A program made the translations under genes and the position numbers. This document shows, one piece after another, positions 1 to 5,239 of a DNA stretch of 9,397 nucleotides. Under the pieces are notes generated by a model, which was given only the letters and a program-made list of their open reading frames with translations, made no database searches and was not told where the DNA came from. Position 1 is the first letter of the stretch. Each line of letters begins with the position of its first letter. The stretch is from positions 1-9,397 of the forward strand of contig JALULG010000113.1 in the NCBI GenBank assembly GCA_027040785.1, written 5' to 3'. The DNA comes from a bacterium. GTDB taxonomy: Bacteria; Patescibacteriota; Patescibacteriia; JAACEG01.

Positions 1-283
1 TTTCATAATAAGTTTTTGCGGAAATTTTAAAATGATACACTAAAAGATGAGTTAAAATATCCAGGGCTACGGAATAAACTTCTTCTTCCAATTCTGTTTT
101 TTTAACTCTGGCATACCAATTTCCTTCCAAAAATTTATTCCAAGCTCCCAAAAATTCTTCAAGAGGTATTTCTTTTCCTTCTTTTGCCAACCCCTCCAGA
201 ACAACCGAACAAACATGTCCCGCCGGCGGACGCCCGAGTTTGAACTTTTCTTTTTTGATTTCGTGATTTTTAATGATCGTCAT
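1..283 (-). CDS. Partial CDS, hypothetical protein (N-terminal 94 codons, runs off left edge)
   Basis: Reading leftwards from an ATG at 283 gives an uninterrupted frame of 94 codons that leaves the window. The start is well supported: AAGGAGG lies 5 nt upstream and a sigma70-like promoter precedes it. The product begins MTIIKNHEIKKEKFKLGRPP, then has a mixed hydrophilic/aromatic stretch with several Trp, Tyr and Glu-Glu-Glu runs. There is no signal peptide or membrane segment in the visible part, so it is probably a small cytoplasmic protein. I do not recognise the family and assign no function. It is on the same strand as tRNA-Ser and the iscS-ggt genes and lies outside the accessory island, so it is probably ancestral. 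Confidence 0.75.
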   Translation of the reverse strand, partial: MTIIKNHEIKKEKFKLGRPPAGHVCSVVLEGLAKEGKEIPLEEFLGAWNKFLEGNWYARVKKTELEEEVYSVALDILTHLLVYHFKISAKTYYE

Positions 284-288
284 CGTTT

Positions 289-295
289 CCTCCTT
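289..295 (-). promoter_or_regulatory. Strong Shine-Dalgarno of the left-edge gene
   Basis: AAGGAGG on the minus strand, 5 nt before the ATG at 283. It fixes the start codon of the partial gene. It stands out because iscS, iscU, the GNAT gene and ggt have no comparable ribosome binding site. Confidence 0.75.
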
Positions 296-329
296 GTTTT
301 GTTTTTAAAAACTAAAATGAATAAATTTA

Positions 330-357
330 ATTATAATAAAAATAATAAAAATTTCAA
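330..357 (-). promoter_or_regulatory. Sigma70-type promoter for the left-edge gene
   Basis: The minus strand shows TTGAAA at 357-352, a 16-bp spacer and a perfect TATAAT at 335-330. Initiation would fall near 323, giving a leader of about 40 nt ending in the strong ribosome binding site. The surrounding AT-richness makes chance matches common, but the perfect -10 with a good -35 at correct distance from a real gene is convincing. Confidence 0.6.
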
Positions 358-413
358 GTTTGGTTTTTTTAAAAAATAAACTATTCTAGAAATTAAAAAC
401 TTTATATTTAATA

Positions 414-449
414 CAGCGCGCTTTCAGCGCGAGAAGTTTCAATTTGCGG
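414..449. repeat. Repeat copy A (short form), left boundary of the island
   Basis: Positions 419-449 match 5209-5239 (copy C) in direct orientation with one mismatch. The reverse complement of 417-449 matches 3533-3565 (copy B) exactly over 33 bp. The copy contains a GC-rich hairpin (CGCGCT, loop GAA, AGCGCG on the minus strand) next to the shared motif CCGCAAATTGAAACTTC. Unlike B and C it stops after the hairpin and runs into the AT-rich DNA of the left-edge gene's promoter region. With C it could mark the ends of an insertion. Confidence 0.8.
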
Positions 450-587
450 TACCTTTTGGACGAAATCCGAACTTTTTTTCAAGCGGAGTGAGAGTCATAA
501 AAGATAATGAATGAGATGAAATTATCTTTTTATGACCGGACGAGCGAAGAAAATATTTGCTAATATTTTGAAGAAAATCCGGAATAG
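450..587. other. Non-coding segment with two long hairpins
   Basis: There is no credible gene here. A hairpin is formed by 494-508 and 521-536 (15-16 bp stem with one bulged base, 12-nt loop). A second is formed by 550-557 and 562-569 (8-bp stem, loop TGCT). Both arms of the first are AT-rich and lack a terminal T-run on either side, so it is not a typical intrinsic terminator. The segment separates repeats A and D. Confidence 0.55.
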
Positions 588-792
588 GAAGCGGAACGCT
601 TCGCGTGCTTTTTATCTCGTGCGTCCTAACGGAACGCACGAACCGCTTCCACCGCGCCTGTCGCTCGCTTCGCTCCGGCGACCGCCCGACCAAAACCATT
701 TCCTTTCAATTTTTTGTTCGGCTCCTCCCCAGACCCCTCCGCCGAAAGGCGAAATGAAAGGTAAGGAAATGGTTTTGTCGGTCGGGTTCGCT
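588..792. repeat. Hairpin repeat D, inverted partner of E
   Basis: This is a reverse-complement match to 3185-3472, apart from an 84-bp segment present only in E. Substructures in order: a 6-bp hairpin with GAA loop (588-602); a 9-bp bulged hairpin (618-640); a long foldback whose arms are 685-704 and 764-786, sharing AAAACCATTTCCT and its complement; and inside it a CGCC-GAAA-GGCG hairpin (near 740-751). The two small hairpins differ from E by compensatory base changes. Open frames across it are by-products of the GC-rich repeat. Confidence 0.8.
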
Positions 793-1032
793 CAGAAATT
801 CCAAAATGGCTAATTTGTATTATATCATTTTTCTTTTATCTTTCTGTCGCCATCTCTCCATTTCTTCGCGAACTATGGCGCTACGTTCGTGGTAAATCGT
901 CAGTCCGCTCGCTCACGAGAAACGCCTCGCATTGGCCGTTCACATTCGTTCACGATGCCTGCTCGGCGCTCTCGTGGCTTGCTCGTTGCCTCCGATTAAA
1001 GTTTTGTGGTATTTGTGCGGAAAGAAAAACGG
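793..1032. other. Non-coding spacer with a GC-rich hairpin
   Basis: I see no gene. An AT-rich stretch (about 810-850) is followed by GC-richer DNA with a hairpin: 914-926 pairs with 965-976 as a 7-bp stem (CACGAGA/TCTCGTG), a small internal loop, then CGCC/GGCG. The enclosed loop contains a direct 7-mer repeat, CGTTCAC twice. In this window the segment is not repeated elsewhere. Short open frames here have no start signals and no recognisable protein. Confidence 0.45.
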
Positions 1033-1060
1033 TTTGTGTCAGATAGACGACTGGCACAAA
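1024..1060 (-). terminator. Probable intrinsic terminator after the nuclease gene
   Basis: On the minus strand, 12 nt beyond the nuclease stop codon, 1060-1051 pairs with 1042-1033: ten positions with one mismatch and an 8-nt loop. A short T-rich run (GTTTTTC) follows. Stem strength is moderate. Its position directly after the gene is the best support. Confidence 0.45.
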
Positions 1061-1072
1061 TAAGCAATATTA

Positions 1073-2827
1073 TTAAACCAGTTTCTTGGTTATTTTATAA
1101 ATTCTTTTACCGAGCAATTCAGTTCTTTGAGTTATGTCATTTTTTGTCCATTGGTAATTATTACTTTCTAATTTTTCCACAACCTCTTTTACTAATTGAA
1201 TAGAATCATTCTTTTTGTAGTATTCCGTAACTTTATCTTTTATACTCGCATTTCCAGCTGCAGAATTTACATATTTTGAAAGTGGTAAAATATTCCCAAT
1301 TTGGTGTATACTCTCTAGTTCAATATTTTCATCCCCAGATTGCGCAGCAATATGCTCAAGATTTGCTAAGTTTTCTTCAAAGTTAAAAGATGTCGCACTT
1401 TGCGTGTCTTCTAAGTTAATTTTTTGAAATACATATCTTATTATATTTCTGTGTTTCGGTTTTCTGTAATCTATCTCCATAAAATTCTCCATAAACTCAG
1501 ATTCTCCAGGAAATAATTCTTCCAGTTTCTGAATAAATCTAGCATAAATATCACCGATTGCCTGAGTATCTTCTGAGCTAGTATTTTGAAACTCTTCCGC
1601 AAATTTACCATATAATTTTTCAACTTTATTAGCTTGTTTTTTTGAAATCGCTGAGTATGCAAAATGAAACTTTTCTGTTGCTCCTATAATATCTCGCACC
1701 TTTTTCGGGTCCACACTATTTCTTATAATAGACATAAATAAAATATAAGACTGCGTGATCTCAAAACTGCGAATGTTTTTTAGAAATGTTAAAATCTGTG
1801 CATTATAATCTCTTTTCTCCGTCCAATTATAATCAATTAAATCAAAAAACGAACGAAAAATTTTAGAATTTTCTACCAGATCATCAGCGACAGGACTATA
1901 ACCATTTTGTTTTATATAATTTGAGAAATTTCTATAGAGATTCTTTGATGTTGTAAACTTCGTTCCGCCAAAATAAGAATGCCAAAAATATTTAAGAAAT
2001 GATTCCGTATTAACTTTCACAGCTGAAACATCTTCTATATTAGATATGACTTCTGACCACTTTGCTTTCATGCTTTCAAGATCATCATTGGCACTAGCAT
2101 TTTTATAAAATAGATTTTTCAATAAATCCATATTACCAAGCTCCTGACCTCGCGCATTGACTATTTCAAATGCTGTGTATGCTTCTTCATCAGAATCAAC
2201 TTCTATTGTTACGACTCGCAATTTGTCTATACTGTCACTAATCTTTCTAAATGCTGCTAATGCACCTTCTGATTGAGTAATTAGATTTTTAACTTGTTCA
2301 TATAAGAAGTTGTAGTTTTTATATACATTAAACTGACTCAAAAGTTTTTTGAGTGGACGCTTGGGGGTAGTGCTTCCTTCTAAGATAAAACTATTAAAAA
2401 AATCTTCATCGCTACTCCACACTTTTAAAGTATAACCCTCAATTTCTCCAAAAGAGGTCTTGTCTGTAAGACGATCAGATAAGCTGCTAGCAAAACTAGA
2501 TAAACGATCTTTTTCTATATCTGACAATTTACCACTGCTCAAAAATTCTTTGGAAATATCCCTTAAAACAGCTATGAGTATTGCTAACGTAATCATCCTC
2601 TGCTGACCATCAACTATATCATAGACACCATCTCCTTTTTTTTGAAAGATAAATGAACCCAAAAACGATAAAGATATCGCTTCTTCACTAATTAGGTCAT
2701 TAAAAAATTCCTCTACTCTTTCTTCACTCCAAACATAAGGACGTTGATAATCGGGGATTTGATATTTGTTACTATTAGTGTTGCTTGAAAAAATTTCAAC
2801 ACCTACTTTTTTTTCTTCAATCTTCAT
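1073..2827 (-). CDS. DUF262/DUF1524 single-chain defence nuclease (GmrSD/SspE type)
   Basis: The 584-residue protein combines both halves of GmrSD-type enzymes. The N-terminal DUF262 domain has YQIPDYQRPYVW (residues 22-33) and the signature DGQQR (73-77), the NTP-hydrolysis motif of this family. The C-terminal DUF1524 HNH-like nuclease region (about 480-584) shows LEHIAAQ (His492), HQIGN (Asn512), Asn521 and a terminal W..(N)DI..R pattern. Known relatives cleave or nick modified or phage DNA: type IV GmrSD acts on glucosylated hydroxymethylcytosine DNA, and SspE on phage DNA in phosphorothioating hosts. No modification genes are visible here, so the target is unknown. The usual EHI.PQ has become EHIAAQ. 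The 68 bp upstream separates it from the regulator gene; there is no clear Shine-Dalgarno before the ATG at 2827, but that ATG gives the natural family start. Confidence 0.88.
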   Translation of the reverse strand: MKIEEKKVGVEIFSSNTNSNKYQIPDYQRPYVWSEERVEEFFNDLISEEAISLSFLGSFIFQKKGDGVYDIVDGQQRMITLAILIAVLRDISKEFLSSGKLSDIEKDRLSSFASSLSDRLTDKTSFGEIEGYTLKVWSSDEDFFNSFILEGSTTPKRPLKKLLSQFNVYKNYNFLYEQVKNLITQSEGALAAFRKISDSIDKLRVVTIEVDSDEEAYTAFEIVNARGQELGNMDLLKNLFYKNASANDDLESMKAKWSEVISNIEDVSAVKVNTESFLKYFWHSYFGGTKFTTSKNLYRNFSNYIKQNGYSPVADDLVENSKIFRSFFDLIDYNWTEKRDYNAQILTFLKNIRSFEITQSYILFMSIIRNSVDPKKVRDIIGATEKFHFAYSAISKKQANKVEKLYGKFAEEFQNTSSEDTQAIGDIYARFIQKLEELFPGESEFMENFMEIDYRKPKHRNIIRYVFQKINLEDTQSATSFNFEENLANLEHIAAQSGDENIELESIHQIGNILPLSKYVNSAAGNASIKDKVTEYYKKNDSIQLVKEVVEKLESNNYQWTKNDITQRTELLGKRIYKITKKLV

Positions 2828-2895
2828 ACTTTTATATATTAATTATACCATTAAATTTTGTTACATTTTTCCTTTCCTCTGTTAAAAATACAAAA

Positions 2896-3105
2896 TTACT
2901 TTGTTAAATCTGAAACGCTAACCCCCAACGCTCTGGCAATTTTTTCCATTGTTTCAAGAGTGGGATTCTGTTTACCAGCTTCAAGATTGCTGATGTACGC
3001 ACGTTCAATTTTAGTGGCGCGATAAATATCGCCTTGCGACATTCCTTTCGCTTCGCGAATCTGCTTCATATTTTTTCCGAATTTCTGTACTGCTTTGTTA
3101 TTCAT
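2896..3105 (-). CDS. Small XRE-family HTH regulator (controller-protein-like)
   Basis: The 69-residue protein is essentially one HTH_XRE (Cro/C1) domain. It has the motif (Q)IREAKGMSQGDIYRA in helices 1-2, the recognition-helix region IERAYISNLEAGKQNPT (33-49), and the closing ETMEKIARALGVSVSDL. Size and layout resemble the C (controller) proteins that time expression of restriction nucleases: dimeric, about 70-80 residues, binding their own promoter. It lies directly upstream of the nuclease on the same strand, so the two probably form an operon. The inverted repeat at 3133-3177 lies at the right place to be its operator. The ATG at 3105 has an AT-rich leader without a Shine-Dalgarno. It could also be a generic phage-type repressor, but the nuclease context favours a controller. 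It is not a DNA modifier and offers no self-protection by itself. Confidence 0.88.
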   Translation of the reverse strand: MNNKAVQKFGKNMKQIREAKGMSQGDIYRATKIERAYISNLEAGKQNPTLETMEKIARALGVSVSDLTK

Positions 3106-3132
3106 AAATTTAATTTATTTATCAACATCAAT

Positions 3133-3177
3133 ATTATATATCATATTATGATTTATTAAAATAATGTGATATATTAT
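3133..3177. promoter_or_regulatory. Inverted-repeat operator and promoter region of the regulator-nuclease operon
   Basis: The 17-bp arms 3133-3149 and 3161-3177 are inverted copies with two mismatches, separated by 11 bp. The left arm region also holds a perfect odd palindrome, TCATATTATGA, at 3141-3151. A TATAAT-like -10 for the minus strand overlaps the left arm; no good -35 is evident. A dimeric XRE protein binding here would block or modulate its own promoter. The AT-richness raises the chance of spurious palindromes. Confidence 0.5.
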
Positions 3178-3184
3178 AATAGGT

Positions 3185-3472
3185 AGCGAACCCGACCGAC
3201 AAAACCATTTCCTTACCTTTCTTTTCGCCTTTCGGCGGAGGGGTCTGGGGAGGAGCCGAACAAAAAATAAAAGCACTTCGTCTTATATAAACTCCTCGGC
3301 TCGGAAATACAAAAATAAAATTTTTGTATTTCTCTCGCTCTACGTCGTTTATTGAAAGGAAATGGTTTTGGTCGGGCGGTCGCCGGAGCGGTAGCGGAGG
3401 CGATGGCGCGGTGAAAGCGGTTTCGCGCGTCCCGCAAGGGCGCGCGAGATAAATAGCGCGGGCTTTGCCCGC
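3185..3472. repeat. Hairpin repeat E, inverted partner of D
   Basis: This is a reverse-complement copy of 588-792. The foldback arms are 3191-3213 and 3357-3376. The small hairpins are 3424-3446 (9-bp stem, one bulge, GCAA loop on the plus strand) and 3458-3472 (6-bp stem, TTT loop). It differs from D by an extra 84 bp at 3269-3352. Together with D it encloses the regulator-nuclease cassette. Long open frames on the minus strand here are artefacts of GC-rich repeats. Confidence 0.8.
3269..3352. repeat. 84-bp insertion in repeat E with its own hairpin
   Basis: This segment sits in E exactly where D reads straight through (CAAAAAAT joined to TGAAAGGA). It contains a perfect 12-bp hairpin, GAAATACAAAAA with its complement, at 3304-3332 (loop TAAAA). 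It may be a small foldback element that inserted into E, or a segment lost from D. No duplicated target is clear beyond ambiguous A/T bases. Confidence 0.55.
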
Positions 3473-3532
3473 ACCGCTGTTTAATTCTTTGCCTGCTTTT
3501 CAAAAAAGGTTCGAGCAAAGGATAAAATCTCA

Positions 3533-3678
3533 CCGCAAATTGAAACTTCTCGCGCTGAAAGCGCGGAGGCACGGCGCGCCGAAGGCGCGCAAAGGGGCAA
3601 AAAGTGGCGCTTTTGCGCCACAAAAGCGCTGGGAGCGCTGACGGAAAAATGGACGGTTTTGTCTTGTTTCGTGTCCAA
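3533..3678 (-). pseudogene. Repeat copy B: remnant of a serine-recombinase 3' end
   Basis: Positions 3533-3661 are an inverted 129-bp copy of 5111-5239 with 7 mismatches and no gaps, and 3663-3678 matches 5028-5013. In between, 82 nt present at 5029-5110 are replaced by one nt. Read on the minus strand, the frame starts LDTKQ, then jumps to KTVHFSVSAPSAF. The downstream recombinase remnant has WILDTKQ, then about 27 further codons, before KTVHFSVSAPSAF. So B is best seen as the tail of a second recombinase gene with an in-frame deletion, plus the trailing hairpins: 3548-3562, 3575-3591, 3605-3620 and 3626-3640. It carries no start and is not a functional gene. Confidence 0.7.
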
Positions 3679-3718
3679 GAATAATTTTTACAAATCAATT
3701 TAATTTAAGGAAAAAATT

Positions 3719-4774
3719 ATGAACAAACCAAAATATTTTCTTTACGCTCGCAAATCAACGGAAGAAGACGACAGACAAGTAATGTCTATTGAAGCGCAAC
3801 TTTTTGAATTGCGAGAATACGCGCGCAAAGAAAATCTTGAAATTCTTGAGGAATTTCAAGAGTCAAAAAGCGCAAAGACACCGGGGCGACCTGTGTTTAA
3901 TGAAATGATGGATAAAATTGAAAAAATGGGCAATGTTGGAGTATTGGCATGGCACCCCGACAGGTTGGCAAGAAACAGTATTGATGGTGGTCGTATCATT
4001 TATGCGGTAGATCAAAAGAAAATCGTCTCTTTGCGCTTTTTGACATTTTGGTTTGAGCCAACTCCGCAAGGGCTCTTTATGTTGCAAGTGGCGTTCGGGC
4101 AATCTAAATATTACAGTGATAATTTAAGCGAAAACATCAAAAGAGGTGTCCGCCAAAAACTGCGCCGTGGCGAGTGGTTAAATCTTGCTCCTTTTGGTTA
4201 TGTGAACAATCCGAAAATACGGAATATTGAACCACATCCAGTAAATGCAAAAATCGTAAAGCGCGCTTTTGAGGAATACGCAACGGGCAAGCACACTTAT
4301 GTTTCGCTGGTGCAGTTTTTGGCGGACTTGGGCGTGGTGTCTCGCAACGGAACGCCGCTTGCCAAAGTTTCCATCAAACGCATTCTCACAAACAGAGCTT
4401 ATCTTGGTTTTATCAAACATCGTGGAGAATGGTTTGAAGGAAACTTTGAGCCAATTATTTCTCCCTCATTGTTTGAAGCCGTCCAAAGAGTTTTGAAAGA
4501 TAAAGAAAAACCCAGCGGAAAGAAAAGAAAGAAACATGATTTTCCGTTTACGGGTCTTTTTCGTTCTGGCGAGTGTGCAAGCATGATTACCGCACAATAT
4601 GCCAAAGGAAATGGTGGGGTGTATCGCTACTATCGTTGCAGTAAAAAGAAAGGTGTATGCTCGCAAGGATATGTGCAAGAAAAAGACTTTGCCGAGCAGT
4701 TGAGAAAACGGCTTCAAACAATTTCGCTTTGCGAGCGATATACTGACTGGATGTTGAAGCAAGTGGACAAATAG
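3719..4774 (+). CDS. Serine recombinase, truncated by an in-frame TAG
   Basis: The 351-residue product is the first part of a serine recombinase, which cuts and rejoins DNA through a 5'-phosphoserine intermediate. The resolvase domain (about 5-145) has YARKS with catalytic Ser13 and the AWHPDRLARN motif (77-86). The Recombinase domain (about 155-262) begins APFGYVNNPKIR. A zinc ribbon follows (about 277-320) with Cys286, Cys307 and Cys314; the fourth ligand of the usual CxxC is Ser283, codon TCT, one base from TGT. The ATG at 3719 has AAGGA 7 nt upstream. The frame stops at TAG 4772-4774 in the linker before the coiled coil, and the next codons continue the same protein. The recombinase is therefore probably inactive or impaired, although the catalytic domain is intact. 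Repeats B and C flank it in inverted orientation. Confidence 0.85.
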   Translation: MNKPKYFLYARKSTEEDDRQVMSIEAQLFELREYARKENLEILEEFQESKSAKTPGRPVFNEMMDKIEKMGNVGVLAWHPDRLARNSIDGGRIIYAVDQKKIVSLRFLTFWFEPTPQGLFMLQVAFGQSKYYSDNLSENIKRGVRQKLRRGEWLNLAPFGYVNNPKIRNIEPHPVNAKIVKRAFEEYATGKHTYVSLVQFLADLGVVSRNGTPLAKVSIKRILTNRAYLGFIKHRGEWFEGNFEPIISPSLFEAVQRVLKDKEKPSGKKRKKHDFPFTGLFRSGECASMITAQYAKGNGGVYRYYRCSKKKGVCSQGYVQEKDFAEQLRKRLQTISLCERYTDWMLKQVDK

Positions 4775-5160
4775 GAGAAAGAAGAGAAAGGAGACTCGCA
4801 AAGCGAAATTCAAAATCTTGCAGAAAAAATCAAAGCAAGCGAGGCGCGCTTGGAAAGATTGATCGAGAGTTATCTTGACGGAGATATTACCGAAAGAAAT
4901 GTATCTCAAACAAAAAGATAAAATTATGCGCGCCACCCTTGCTTTGAAAGAGAAAATGAAAGATTTTGAAAAAGGGAGAAATAATTGGGTCGAACCATTG
5001 CGGAGTTGGATTTTGGACACGAAACAAGCCGATTTTTTGGCAAAAGACGGCTCTTTTTCAGAATTGAAGTCTTTTGTCCAAAAAATCGGAACGAACCATA
5101 CGGTTCGTAACAAAACGGTCCATTTTTCCGTCAGCGCTCCCAGCGCTTTTGTGGCGCAAA
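4775..5160 (+). pseudogene. Displaced C-terminal part of the serine recombinase (frameshifted)
   Basis: After the TAG the same frame continues EKEEKGDSQSEIQNLAEKIK and on to RLIESYLDGDI, a coiled coil typical of large serine recombinases. One extra base at about 4889 then breaks the frame: removing it gives GDIPKEMYLKQKDKIM, followed by a long helical region ending near WVEPLRSWILDTKQADFLA and SFVQKIGTNHTVRNKTVHF. Thus at least two lesions separate this part from the catalytic domain. The true end is uncertain, because the shifted frame stays open through repeat C and antisense into tRNA-Ser; I place the end inside the repeat. No start signal supports independent translation. Confidence 0.75.
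5029..5108. repeat. Two hairpins in the recombinase tail, absent from copy B
   Basis: Positions 5029-5048 pair with 5069-5089 as a 20-bp stem with one bulged base and a 20-nt loop. Next, 5091-5097 pairs with 5102-5108 (7 bp, loop ATAC). Both are embedded in what reads as recombinase coding sequence. They correspond almost exactly to the segment deleted in repeat B, which suggests loss by hairpin-promoted slippage. On the minus strand they would follow repeat C in a tRNA-Ser read-through transcript. Confidence 0.65.
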
Positions 5161-5239
5161 AGCGCCACCTTTTGCCCCTTTGCACGCCTTCGGCGCGCCG
5201 TCCTTCCACGCTTTCAGCGCGCGAAGTTTCAATTTGCGG
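5111..5239. repeat. Repeat copy C, abutting tRNA-Ser
   Basis: This 129-bp inverted copy of 3533-3661 has 7 mismatches; its last 31 bp also repeat copy A directly. Hairpins from left to right: 5133-5147 (AGCGCT/AGCGCT), 5152-5167 (TGGCGC, AAAA, GCGCCA), 5182-5198 (7 bp with one A/C mismatch on this strand) and 5209-5219. It overlaps the final 3 nt of tRNA-Ser, and in the tRNA direction it is the tRNA's immediate 3' trailer. Its left half overlaps the probable 3' end of the recombinase reading frame. Confidence 0.85.

Noticed and set aside
439..813. Overlapping open frames of 86-93 codons on both strands
   Set aside because: They lie over repeats A and D, are open on both strands because of GC-rich palindromes, have no start signals and resemble no protein. 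Explained by hairpin repeats.
2861..2880. Minus-strand Shine-Dalgarno-like GAGGAAAGGA followed by ATG TAA between the regulator and nuclease genes
   Set aside because: A start-stop pair could be regulatory, but a single example in AT-rich DNA with loose spacing is likely chance.
2896..3105. Regulator as antitoxin of a toxin-antitoxin pair
   Set aside because: The neighbouring gene is a 584-residue DUF262/DUF1524 nuclease, not a small toxin; controller of a defence nuclease fits better.
3500..3540. tRNA-like T-arm (GGTTCGA) and acceptor-like TCTCACCG next to copy B, suggesting a tRNA-Ser fragment as att site
   Set aside because: The would-be T stem does not pair and only about 7 of 8 terminal bases match tRNA-Ser; too little beyond the shared repeat start.
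3213..3698. A 161-codon minus-strand open frame across repeats E and B
   Set aside because: Rich in Arg, Pro and Ser, spanning two different repeat families; composition is that of translated palindromes. A second frame also stays open here.
414..5239. CRISPR array
   Set aside because: Repeats are three and two copies of different lengths in both orientations, with no regular spacers and no cas genes.
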